NCBI GenBank assembly: GCA_030526005.1
Contig: JAUNDP010000005.1
Coordinates: 52,438-116,437 of the forward strand
Length of the DNA: 64,000 bases
Reading direction: 5' to 3'
Origin: Eubacteriales bacterium
Lineage (GTDB): Bacteria; Bacillota; Clostridia; Lachnospirales; Lachnospiraceae
The notes under the pieces are model-generated. The model was not told the origin of the DNA. It ran no database searches and saw only the letters and a program-made list of their open reading frames with translations. Shown here in pieces: positions 29,123 through 36,919 of this stretch; the stretch's first letter is position 1, and the number at the start of each line of letters is the position of its first letter. Made by a program: the position numbers and the translations under genes.

Positions 29123-29830
29123 ATGAAACAATCAGAAAAAAGAAACCGTCCGGAAGAAGTTGCTTCGTTCTTGAGAGGAAAAATTTTTAATGGCACATTA
29201 AAACCAGGAGAACGTTTGATAGAGGCGGAGATTGCCAAGAAATTAAGTATGAGCAGAGGACCTGTCAGAGATGCGCTTTTAATGCTGGAATATGAAGGGC
29301 TTGTAACAGCAGAACCGAACAAAGGCTGTACAGTGACCCGATTGTCAGGGGAAGATGCATATGAAATTTTTTATCTCAGAGGGATGCTGGAAAAGGAAGC
29401 GTTAAAAAAGTGCGGCGGAAAACTGATGGACAGCAGTATCTTTACAATGAAAAATATCATTGATGAAATGAGAGAGGCGCAGGAAGAAAACAGGCCATTT
29501 GAGGTTCTTGTGGAATGTGACGAGCGTTTTCATGAGGAAATTTTAAAATCAGGCAAGATGAAGCGGCTGCTCCATCTGTGGAAAACGATGAGTCCGTTAA
29601 ACAGTGCAATGTTTTTGAAAGTAGAACAGAGCTATGAATATCGGAAAGAAGTGTTAAGAAGACAACGGGTATGGGAATATCATCTGGATATATTGCAGAT
29701 ATTGGAAAAAGGAAATTTAGAGGAATCCATGAGAGCGATTGACTATCACTATGTGAATACGGGAGAACGAATCTGGCGCTGCGAAAAACAGCGGGAACAG
29801 ATATTTGTCTCTGATAGGAAAAGGAAATAA
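29123..29830 (+). CDS. GntR family regulator with FCD domain
   Basis: DNA-binding repressor or activator, 235 residues. The winged HTH is at about 10-75 (SFLRGKIFNGTLKPGERLIEAEIAKKLSMSRGPVRDAL, shown by the L..GP.RDAL recognition helix) and the C-terminal FCD ligand domain is about 85-225 with metal-ligand-like Asp (CDERFHE) and His (DILQI, DYHYVNTG). It lies upstream of the opp/dpp locus and a palindrome ATTGTTAACAAT sits between the two divergent promoters there, so control of peptide uptake is a reasonable guess. The ligand is unknown. Confidence 0.87.
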   Translation: MKQSEKRNRPEEVASFLRGKIFNGTLKPGERLIEAEIAKKLSMSRGPVRDALLMLEYEGLVTAEPNKGCTVTRLSGEDAYEIFYLRGMLEKEALKKCGGKLMDSSIFTMKNIIDEMREAQEENRPFEVLVECDERFHEEILKSGKMKRLLHLWKTMSPLNSAMFLKVEQSYEYRKEVLRRQRVWEYHLDILQILEKGNLEESMRAIDYHYVNTGERIWRCEKQREQIFVSDRKRK

Positions 29831-29878
29831 AAATGGTCTGTGTGCGATAAAAATTTTGCCGCATACAGACCATTTTTT
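29831..29878. terminator. Bidirectional terminator between gntR and the DegT-like gene
   Basis: AATGGTCTGTGTGCG pairs with CGCATACAGACCATT (one G-T) around a 13-nt loop at 29832-29874, with A-rich left and T-rich right flanks, so it can end both convergent transcripts. Confidence 0.88.
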
Positions 29879-29911
29879 GTATGAAAATACAGAGAAACAG
29901 GAAAGAAAACG

Positions 29912-30982
29912 TCAGCAGAGATGGTTTAACACATCGCAGACTTCCAGCATCTGGATTTCATCATATCTCTGATCACAGGGAATGGAAATTACATGATCAT
30001 AAATATATTGGGCATTCGGATGTCCGTCCAGATCGACAAGAGGACCGACAGGCCAATAGATGGTACTGCCGATTTCATGTGCGGCAAGAGCCGCGCGCAG
30101 GGCTTCCCGATCCTTTGCAAATAAAGTAAAATGACTTGGAACAGTTCCAGATGGAAGCGTTGGGAAAACAATACGGAATTGATCGGATGTTTTCACATGA
30201 TCAAGCAGATACTGATAATTTGAGCGGCGTTTTTCCATAAGCTGTCTGACAGGATAGTGTTGCATGATATGGATAGACTCTGGATCGCTTCCAAAAGAAT
30301 CGAAGATCTGGCGGAGCATTATCTCTGCATCCCAAAACAGATCATCTCCTTTTTTTAACACATTTTCACGCTCTTCACAGGAAAGATCATCAAGATGCTT
30401 CTTCAAATCGAGACACTGTTTGCGAATGGAAAGATGCTGTCTGTCTGGTTCCTTTGGATCTGATAAAAACTTGCCTTTTGTTTTGATTGCAAATCCGCCG
30501 GCGGCAACACCGATCCATTTTCGCAGACTTCCTGCAATATAATCGCAATGTGGGTCGATTCCATCAGAAGAAAAAATCGAATGGGTCGTATCTTCGATGA
30601 TACAGATACCACGTCTGGAACATTCGGCGACAAATTCACGGCTATAGGAAGAAAATCCATAATAACCGCAGATAGAGATGACAGAAATCTGATCCAGAAC
30701 AGCAGGATCAAAGACAGGATTCATATCCATGTCAAAGTCGTAGAAAAGAAGCGTGTATCCTGCTTTGTGAAACGGTGCAAGAACCGTCTCGCATGTATAG
30801 ATGGGAACGTATGCGACACGACGTGAATCTGCATTTTTATAATCTTCTAGTGCATAATAAATCGCACATCTTCCTGACATGAGATACCGCAGATCACCGG
30901 TGTCCGGGCAGAGACTTTCCAGAAAATTATTTTTTTCCGGCAAAAGTGCTTCATAGGGAAAATAACCGCCTATTTTTTTCAT
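29912..30982 (-). CDS. DegT/DnrJ/EryC1-like PLP-dependent protein
   Basis: 356 residues on the minus strand, divergent from the opp operon. Fold-type I aminotransferase of the sugar-aminotransferase (DegT) type. RYLMSGRCAIYYALEDY near residue 34 is a PLP phosphate motif, IIEDTTHSIFS near 148 holds the Asp that pairs with the pyridine N, and SLRKWIGVAAGGF contains the candidate Schiff-base Lys at about 171. AAGGAGG lies before the ATG on the minus strand. No nucleotide-sugar or glycan genes are nearby, so it may act on an amino or lipid metabolite instead. The reaction is unknown. Confidence 0.8.
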   Translation of the reverse strand: MKKIGGYFPYEALLPEKNNFLESLCPDTGDLRYLMSGRCAIYYALEDYKNADSRRVAYVPIYTCETVLAPFHKAGYTLLFYDFDMDMNPVFDPAVLDQISVISICGYYGFSSYSREFVAECSRRGICIIEDTTHSIFSSDGIDPHCDYIAGSLRKWIGVAAGGFAIKTKGKFLSDPKEPDRQHLSIRKQCLDLKKHLDDLSCEERENVLKKGDDLFWDAEIMLRQIFDSFGSDPESIHIMQHYPVRQLMEKRRSNYQYLLDHVKTSDQFRIVFPTLPSGTVPSHFTLFAKDREALRAALAAHEIGSTIYWPVGPLVDLDGHPNAQYIYDHVISIPCDQRYDEIQMLEVCDVLNHLC

Positions 30983-31035
30983 TTCAAAAACCTCCTTGGT
31001 AAAAATAACTAAAAAATAACCTTAAATTTAGAAAA

Positions 31036-31064
31036 ATTATAGCATAAAAATAGACAGAATACAA
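31036..31064 (-). promoter_or_regulatory. Promoter of the DegT-like gene
   Basis: Read on the minus strand: TTGTAT (plus 31059-31064), 17-bp spacer, TATAAT (plus 31036-31041), 54 bp before the start codon. Confidence 0.75.
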
Positions 31065-31067
31065 GAA

Positions 31068-31079
31068 ATTGTTAACAAT
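31068..31079. promoter_or_regulatory. Palindromic operator candidate between divergent promoters
   Basis: ATTGTTAACAAT is a perfect 12-bp palindrome lying between the -35 boxes of the minus-strand gene (31059-31064) and the opp operon (31092-31097). Palindromes of this size are typical of FCD-type GntR sites, and a gntR gene is just beyond. Confidence 0.55.
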
Positions 31080-31091
31080 ATCAAAAAAAAG

Positions 31092-31120
31092 TTGACTGTA
31101 GAAAGAATTCAAGTTATAAT
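31092..31120 (+). promoter_or_regulatory. Promoter of the opp/dpp operon
   Basis: TTGACT at 31092-31097, 17-bp spacer, perfect TATAAT at 31115-31120. The first gene starts 85 bp downstream. Confidence 0.85.
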
Positions 31121-31205
31121 CAATTAAAGCAATACAGCTTTGAAATCGGAGGTAATTTTTAAAGAGAAAGCGAGAAAAACAAAAAATAGGTAAGGAGAGG
31201 ACAAA

Positions 31206-32150
31206 ATGTATAAGTATGTGTTGAAAAGAATTTTGATGCTGATCCCGGTATTGCTTGGTGTAACATTCATTGTATTTTTTATCCTGAATCTATCACCGGG
31301 GGATCCGGCAGCGATGATTCTGGGGGATCAGGCATCGGCAGAAGCATTAGAAATGAAAAGAGAAGAATTGGGGCTGAATGATCCTTTGCTGGTCAGATAC
31401 GGAAATTATATCTGGGATATGCTCCATGGGGACTTAGGAGTATCCTACAAAAATAATTTAAGCGTATGGGATCAGGTAATCGAACGTTTTCCAAACACAG
31501 CGATTCTGGCCGTCGCCGGTATTCTAGTTGCCTTGCTGATCGGTATTCCGACCGGTATCATCTCGGCGAAAAAGCAATATACGGCGGTTGACAACTGTTC
31601 CATGGTACTTGCCTTGATTGGTGTCGCGATGCCAAACTTCTGGTTTGGATTGCTAATGGTAATCATTTTTTCGTTAACTTTGGGGTGGCTGCCGTCGCAA
31701 GGTATGGGAGCAGGAGGAATCGACCTTCTGAAGAGCCTGGTGTTGCCGGCACTGACACTTGGAACAGGTTCCGCTGCGATGATTACGCGTATGACACGTT
31801 CCTCCATGCTGGAAGTAATCCGTCAGGATTATATCAGCACAGCAAGGGCAAAAGGTGTATCAGAAAAAACGATTACATATCGCCATATGCTTAGAAATGC
31901 AATGATTCCGATTATTACAGCTGTAGGACTTCAGTTCGGAACACTGCTCGGGGGAGCGATGCTGACAGAGACAGTATTTTCGTGGCCGGGTCTTGGAAGA
32001 TTGATGGTAGATTCCATTAAATCAAAAGATATTCCGATGGTACTCGGTTCCGTTATCTTTTTAGCAATTATGTTTACTGTGGTCAATTTGATTGTGGATT
32101 TAATTTATGCTTTTATTGATCCGCGTATCAAATCACAGTATAAGAAATAG
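31206..32150 (+). CDS. dppB: Peptide ABC transporter permease, OppB/DppB type
   Basis: Polytopic permease of 314 residues, first gene of a dipeptide/oligopeptide importer. An N-terminal helix (YVLKRILMLIPVLLGVTFIVFFILNL region) is followed by the characteristic NLSPGDPAAMILG segment, six membrane helices in all, and the EAA loop around TARAKGVSEKTITYRHMLRNAMIPI near residue 212-236 that contacts the ATPases. GGAGAGG precedes the ATG. The next gene is 12 bp downstream. Whether the cargo is di- or oligopeptide is not readable from this subunit. Confidence 0.95.
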   Translation: MYKYVLKRILMLIPVLLGVTFIVFFILNLSPGDPAAMILGDQASAEALEMKREELGLNDPLLVRYGNYIWDMLHGDLGVSYKNNLSVWDQVIERFPNTAILAVAGILVALLIGIPTGIISAKKQYTAVDNCSMVLALIGVAMPNFWFGLLMVIIFSLTLGWLPSQGMGAGGIDLLKSLVLPALTLGTGSAAMITRMTRSSMLEVIRQDYISTARAKGVSEKTITYRHMLRNAMIPIITAVGLQFGTLLGGAMLTETVFSWPGLGRLMVDSIKSKDIPMVLGSVIFLAIMFTVVNLIVDLIYAFIDPRIKSQYKK

Positions 32151-32162
32151 CAGGAGGGACTT

Positions 32163-33074
32163 ATGAAAAAACTGAAATCAGAACAGATGGTCGCCGATGC
32201 AGGAAGACAGAGAAGTCTTTGGGAGGAAACCTGGAGAAGATTTAAAAAGAATAAACTTGCGATGGCAGGTATGATCTTTATGTTGATTCTGGTAGTTCTT
32301 GCTGTTGCGACGCTTATCATTGACTTAGTGACAAATAAATCGATTTATAATACTTATGTAATTAAACAGGACTTAAGAGGAAGATTACAGCCGCCAAGTC
32401 TGGCGCATCCGTTTGGACTTGATGAATTTGGACGCGATATGCTCTTCCGTATGATTTGGGGAATCCGTTATTCTTTATTCATGGGAACGATTGCAATCGC
32501 AATCTCCTGCCTGGTGGGAGGATTTTTAGGAGCCATTGCGGGATACTATGGCGGAATCGTGGACAATGTGATCATGCGTATTATGGACGTTCTGCTTGCA
32601 ATTCCATCTATGCTGCTTGCGATTGCCATCGTTGCAGCAATGGGATCCAGCATCACAAACCTTTTGATTGCGATTGCGATTGCGTATATACCAACATTTG
32701 CGCGTACGGTGCGAGCCCCGATTTTGACGATCAAGGATCAGGAGTTTGTCGAGGCGGGAAAAGCAGTGGGAGCCAGCGATTTGCGTATTATATTTAAATA
32801 TATTATTCCAAACTCTATGGCGCCGATTATTGTGCAGGCGACTCTTGGTGTTGCAGGTGCAATCCTTTCCATCGCCGGGCTTTCTTTCTTAGGACTTGGT
32901 ATTCAGCCGCCAATACCGGAATGGGGCGCAATGCTTTCCAACGCAAGAACATATATCCGTGATTCCTGGCACATCACCGTTATTCCAGGACTTGGCATTA
33001 TGCTGACAATTCTTGCACTGAACGTGATCGGTGACGGTTTGCGTGACGCACTTGACCCGAAACTGAAAAACTAG
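32163..33074 (+). CDS. dppC: Peptide ABC transporter permease, OppC/DppC type
   Basis: Second permease, 303 residues, six helices. It has the N-terminal OppC cap (SLWEETWRRFKKNKLAM), the HPFGLDEFGRDMLFRMIWGIRYSL motif near 80-105, and the EAA loop VEAGKAVGASDLRIIFKYIIPNSMAPI near 196-222. Pairs with the OppB-type permease to form the channel. AGGAGGGAC precedes the ATG, 12 bp from the first gene. Confidence 0.95.
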   Translation: MKKLKSEQMVADAGRQRSLWEETWRRFKKNKLAMAGMIFMLILVVLAVATLIIDLVTNKSIYNTYVIKQDLRGRLQPPSLAHPFGLDEFGRDMLFRMIWGIRYSLFMGTIAIAISCLVGGFLGAIAGYYGGIVDNVIMRIMDVLLAIPSMLLAIAIVAAMGSSITNLLIAIAIAYIPTFARTVRAPILTIKDQEFVEAGKAVGASDLRIIFKYIIPNSMAPIIVQATLGVAGAILSIAGLSFLGLGIQPPIPEWGAMLSNARTYIRDSWHITVIPGLGIMLTILALNVIGDGLRDALDPKLKN

Positions 33075-33097
33075 GAACAGCATACGAGGAGGAACAT

Positions 33098-34075
33098 ATG
33101 TCAGAAGAGAAGAAAATTTTGCTGGATGTCAAAGATTTGGTCATCCGCTATGAGACAGATGATGGCATCGTGGAAGCATTAAATGGTGTCAGCATCCAGA
33201 TAGAAGAAGGAAAAACACTTGGCCTTGTAGGAGAGACAGGCGCCGGAAAGACGACTCTGGCAAGAGGAATCATGCGTCTGATTCAGAGTCCGCCGGGAAG
33301 AATTGTAAGCGGAGAAGTATACTATGATGGAAAAGATCTGCTGAAATTGAGCGAAGAGGAAATGCAGGGAATCAGAGGGGAGCATATCTCAATGATTTTC
33401 CAGGATCCGATGACTTCTTTAAATCCTGTTATGACAGTAGGAGAGCAGATCATGGAAGTTATTCTGCGCCATAATAAAATCAGCAAAAAAGAAGCAAGAG
33501 AAAAAGCAGAACAGATGTTGGAGCTTGTAGGAATCACAAAAGGCCGTTTTGACAACTATCCGCATCAATTTTCAGGCGGTATGAAACAGAGAGTAATCAT
33601 TGCAATCGCACTGGCGTGTCAGCCAAAACTGCTGATTGCAGACGAGCCGACGACAGCACTTGATGTGACGATTCAGGCTCAGATTCTGGAATTAATCCGA
33701 AAGTTAAAAAACAGAGATAATACCTCCATGCTGCTGATCACGCACGATCTTGGCGTTGTGGCTCAAAACTGTGATTATGTAGGAATTATTTATGCGGGAG
33801 AACTGGTGGAGTATGGAACAATCAGAGAGGTGTATAAAAATCCATCTCATCCATATACAAAAGGATTGCTTGCTTCTATACCAAATCTTGTCACACACGT
33901 CAGACGTCTTCAGGCGATTGACGGTCTGATGCCGGACCCGACAAAACTGGCAAAGGGATGTAAGTTTGAAGAACGATGCAAATGTGCAACACCAAAATGT
34001 AAAGAAAAAGTTCCAGAATTTATTCATCTGGGCGGAGAACACGTTGCACGCTGCGTCTGTCTGGAACAGAAATAG
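33098..34075 (+). CDS. dppD: Peptide ABC transporter ATPase, OppD/DppD type
   Basis: 325-residue ATPase driving peptide import. Walker A is GETGAGKTT near 42-50, the signature FSGGMKQR near 152 and Walker B LLIADEPTTALD near 172-183, then the H-loop in LITHDLG. The C-terminal oligopeptide domain has a Cys cluster (CKFEERCKCATPKCK), which in DppD binds an iron-sulfur cluster. GAGGAGG precedes the ATG. It pairs with the OppF-type ATPase 9 bp downstream. Confidence 0.96.
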   Translation: MSEEKKILLDVKDLVIRYETDDGIVEALNGVSIQIEEGKTLGLVGETGAGKTTLARGIMRLIQSPPGRIVSGEVYYDGKDLLKLSEEEMQGIRGEHISMIFQDPMTSLNPVMTVGEQIMEVILRHNKISKKEAREKAEQMLELVGITKGRFDNYPHQFSGGMKQRVIIAIALACQPKLLIADEPTTALDVTIQAQILELIRKLKNRDNTSMLLITHDLGVVAQNCDYVGIIYAGELVEYGTIREVYKNPSHPYTKGLLASIPNLVTHVRRLQAIDGLMPDPTKLAKGCKFEERCKCATPKCKEKVPEFIHLGGEHVARCVCLEQK

Positions 34076-34084
34076 GAGGAGAGC

Positions 34085-35050
34085 ATGGAAGAGAAGAAAG
34101 AAATCCTTCGGGTAGAAAATCTGAAGAAATACTTTTACACACCGGGAGGTGTCCTTCATGCAGTGGACGATATCTCCTTTACAATCAAAGAAGGTGAGAC
34201 GTTAGGAGTCGTAGGTGAGTCCGGATGTGGAAAATCAACGATGGGACGTACTATTTTGAGATTGCATGAGAAAACAGACGGAAAAGTATTTTTTCAGGGA
34301 AATAATATTTTTGACTATAACAAACAGCAGATGAAGGCATTGAGAAAAGATATGCAGATTATCTTTCAGGACCCGTTTGCTTCTTTAAACCCAAGAATGA
34401 CAGTCAGCGAGGCGATTGCAGAGCCTCTGCTGATTCAGAAAGTATTCAGTAAAAAACAAAAAGAAGAATTGAAAAAACGTGTGGATGAGCTGATGGAACT
34501 GGTAGGTCTTGCCAAACGTCTTGTCAATTCTTATCCTCATGAATTGGATGGAGGAAGAAGACAGAGAATCGGAATTGCAAGAGCGCTTGCATTGAATCCG
34601 AAATTTGTGGTATGTGACGAGCCGGTATCTGCGCTTGATGTTTCAATCCAAGCACAGATTCTGAATCTGATGCAGGATCTTCAGGATGAACTGGGACTGA
34701 CCTATCTGTTTATCACACATGATTTATCCGTGGTAAAACATTTTTCCAATGATATTTTAGTTATGTATCTGGGACAGATGGTAGAGAAGGCGCCGGCAGA
34801 AGTATTATTCGAGCATCCATGTCACCCATATACAAAAGCTCTTTTGTCAGCCATTCCAATTCCTGATCCGGACTATCCGATTGAACGGATACCGATGGAG
34901 GGAGAGATCACTTCACCGATTGATCCTCCGAAAGGATGCCGTTTTGCTAAAAGATGTCCGTATGCAGACAGCAAATGTGTAGGAGAAGATTTGGAGTTAA
35001 GAGAAATCGAGCCAGGACATTTTGTATCTTGCTGTCACGCAGCATTATAA
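34085..35050 (+). CDS. dppF: Peptide ABC transporter ATPase, OppF/DppF type
   Basis: Second ATPase, 321 residues. Walker A GESGCGKST near 41-49, Walker B FVVCDEPVSALD near 176-187, and a C-terminal oligopeptide domain with GCRFAKRCP and a Cys-Cys ending (CCHAAL). The signature reads LDGGRRQR instead of LSGGQ, a variant seen in many clostridial OppF proteins. A decayed second copy of the Walker-B and C-terminal parts lies at 36676-36822. AGGAGGAG precedes the ATG. Confidence 0.96.
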   Translation: MEEKKEILRVENLKKYFYTPGGVLHAVDDISFTIKEGETLGVVGESGCGKSTMGRTILRLHEKTDGKVFFQGNNIFDYNKQQMKALRKDMQIIFQDPFASLNPRMTVSEAIAEPLLIQKVFSKKQKEELKKRVDELMELVGLAKRLVNSYPHELDGGRRQRIGIARALALNPKFVVCDEPVSALDVSIQAQILNLMQDLQDELGLTYLFITHDLSVVKHFSNDILVMYLGQMVEKAPAEVLFEHPCHPYTKALLSAIPIPDPDYPIERIPMEGEITSPIDPPKGCRFAKRCPYADSKCVGEDLELREIEPGHFVSCCHAAL

Positions 35051-35142
35051 GAGAAAGATAGAAAACACAGAAGGACGAGAAAGGAAATAAATATTTTGCA
35101 TAGGAATGAGATCAAATATTGAATTGAAGAGGAGGAAATGAA

Positions 35143-36660
35143 ATGAAAAATGTAGTAAAAAAAGGACTTGTTCTGTCTATGACAGCAGCGATGCTCTGTT
35201 CTATGAGCGTATCCGCAGAGGGAGAATACAAAGACACACTTATTTGGGGTCAGGGAGCGGACGTGACATCCATGGATCCTCATCAGGGAAAAGAAACGCC
35301 AGCCGTAGAAGTAACGGATCAGATCTTTGACACCCTGCTTGTGGTAAATCCAGAGACAAACGAACTGGAGCCTCAGATTGCAGAATCATGGGAGCAGACA
35401 TCGGATACTTCCTATACATTTAAGATTCGACAGGGAATCAAATTCCATGACGGATCAGAACTGACAGCAGAAGATGTAAAATTTTCTCTGGAAAGAGCCA
35501 TCAATTCACCGGCAGTTTCCTATGTAATTGATTTTGTTGACACAGTTGAAGTGGTAGATCCGTATACTGTGACTGTGAATTTAAAAGCTCCATATGCGCC
35601 GGCGCTGCGTAACTTATCTGTTCCATTTACAGCAATCGTTCCAAAGGCAGTTGTGGAAGCGGATGAGGAAGCATTCCGCCTTCATCCGATTGGATCCGGC
35701 CCATACAAATTTGTAGAGTGGAAGCAGGGAGACTCTGTGACACTGGAAGGATTTGACGAGTATTATGCAGGAGCGCCGGCTACAAAGAATCTGATTATGA
35801 GAGTAATCCCAGAAGCGGCACAGAGAACGATCGCTCTGGAGACAGGGGAAATTGATCTGGCTTACGATATTCTGCCGAATGATATTGCAAGAGTAGAAGA
35901 AAATGAAGATCTCACACTTTATGATGTTCCGTCTTTGACATGCAACTATTTTTCTATGAATATGAATAAAGAGCCATTCAACATCCCGGAAGTCAGAGAA
36001 GCCATCAACCTTGCAATCGACCGTCAGCTGATTATTGATACGATCGTAAGCGGGGCAGGCCAGCCGGCAGATGCTATTATTGCTCCGGCAGTATTTGGAT
36101 ATACAAGCCCTGGCGCTTATGAGTATGACCCGGAGAAGGCAAGAGAGTTACTGGCAGAAGCAGGATATGAAAATGGATTTGAGACAAGCATCTGGGTAAA
36201 TGATAACCAAGCCAGAATCGAAGTTTGTCAGACGATTCAGGCGATGCTGATGGATATCGGAATCACATGCAACGTAGAAGTTATGGAATTTGGAAGCTTT
36301 ATTCAGTCTACTTCCAACGGAGAACATGATATGGGATATTTTGGATGGACAACTTCCACAACCGATGCAGACTACACCTATTATTCACTGGAGCACTCCA
36401 GCCAGCAGGGAGCAGCAGGAAACCGTTCCTTCATCAATGATCCTGAAGTAGATGCTTTGATTGAAGCAGGCCGCCAGAGCACAGATGAAGCAACGAGAAT
36501 GGAAGCTTATGGCGAATTAGCAGTAAAATTAAAAGAGATCAACAACAACGTGCCAATTTATTACAGCAATCTTACAGCAGGATCAAGCAACAAAGTAGAA
36601 AACTTTGTGATGGATGCGAATGGATACCATAAATTGGATAGAGTAAAAGTATTGCAGTAA
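35143..36660 (+). CDS. Peptide-binding protein, copy 1 (SBP family 5)
   Basis: 505 residues, extracytoplasmic binding protein for the Opp/Dpp transporter. Signal peptide 1-25 (LVLSMTAAMLCSMSVSA); Cys19 is not in a good lipobox, so release or another anchor is possible. The family-5 pattern follows: a start near IWGQGADVTSMDPHQG, YTFKIRQGIKFHDGSELTAEDVKFSLER, and the C-terminal lobes. The gene is 92 bp after oppF with AGGAGG before it. A second copy starts 1777 bp further on, differing at nine residues only. A terminator-like hairpin follows the stop. Confidence 0.94.
   Translation: MKNVVKKGLVLSMTAAMLCSMSVSAEGEYKDTLIWGQGADVTSMDPHQGKETPAVEVTDQIFDTLLVVNPETNELEPQIAESWEQTSDTSYTFKIRQGIKFHDGSELTAEDVKFSLERAINSPAVSYVIDFVDTVEVVDPYTVTVNLKAPYAPALRNLSVPFTAIVPKAVVEADEEAFRLHPIGSGPYKFVEWKQGDSVTLEGFDEYYAGAPATKNLIMRVIPEAAQRTIALETGEIDLAYDILPNDIARVEENEDLTLYDVPSLTCNYFSMNMNKEPFNIPEVREAINLAIDRQLIIDTIVSGAGQPADAIIAPAVFGYTSPGAYEYDPEKARELLAEAGYENGFETSIWVNDNQARIEVCQTIQAMLMDIGITCNVEVMEFGSFIQSTSNGEHDMGYFGWTTSTTDADYTYYSLEHSSQQGAAGNRSFINDPEVDALIEAGRQSTDEATRMEAYGELAVKLKEINNNVPIYYSNLTAGSSNKVENFVMDANGYHKLDRVKVLQ
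35278..36449 (+). repeat. Identical 1172-bp core, first copy
   Basis: This stretch equals 37055-38226 base for base (offset 1777). It ends on both sides at synonymous differences (GAT/GAC at 35277 and GTA/GTG at 36450). Identical repeats of this size in tandem invite deletion of one copy by recombination. Confidence 0.85.
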
Positions 36661-36675
36661 TACTGTTTAGATTAG

Positions 36676-36822
36676 CCGGTATCAGTCCTTGACATTTCCA
36701 TTCGGGCACAGATTCTGTATCAGATTCAGAGAATAATCCCTGAATCTGGTGCAGAATTTTCAAAATGCCCGGAGACTGAGAGACTGAGTCGAAAAACGTA
36801 TCATGTTACCGTGGGACTCTGT
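36676..36822 (+). pseudogene. Decayed OppF-type ATPase fragment
   Basis: Right after a stop codon, the frame from 36676 reads PVSVLDISIRAQIL, the match of PVSALDVSIQAQIL just past Walker B of the OppF protein encoded at 34085. About nine codons on, GAEFSKCP matches the GCRFAKRCP motif of the OppF C-terminal domain. The roughly 95 residues between the two motifs in OppF are lost, and the Walker A half is absent. This is a relic of an oppF copy carried along with the binding-protein duplication, then deleted and mutated. The reading is by eye. Confidence 0.7.
36713..36760 (+). terminator. Hairpin between the two binding-protein genes
   Basis: TTCTGTATCAGATTCAG (36713-36729) pairs with CTGAATCTGGTGCAGAA (36740-36756) with a few G-T pairs around a 10-nt loop, then TTTTC. 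It could attenuate transcription into copy 2. The left arm is inside the oppF relic, so its origin is odd. Confidence 0.55.
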
Positions 36823-36919
36823 AAAAAGAAAGATGGAAACCGTAGAAGAGCAAGAAGAGGAAACAGAATAAGTACTCTGCATACGGTTGATATAAAACCA
36901 TTAAAGAGGAGGAAATGAA

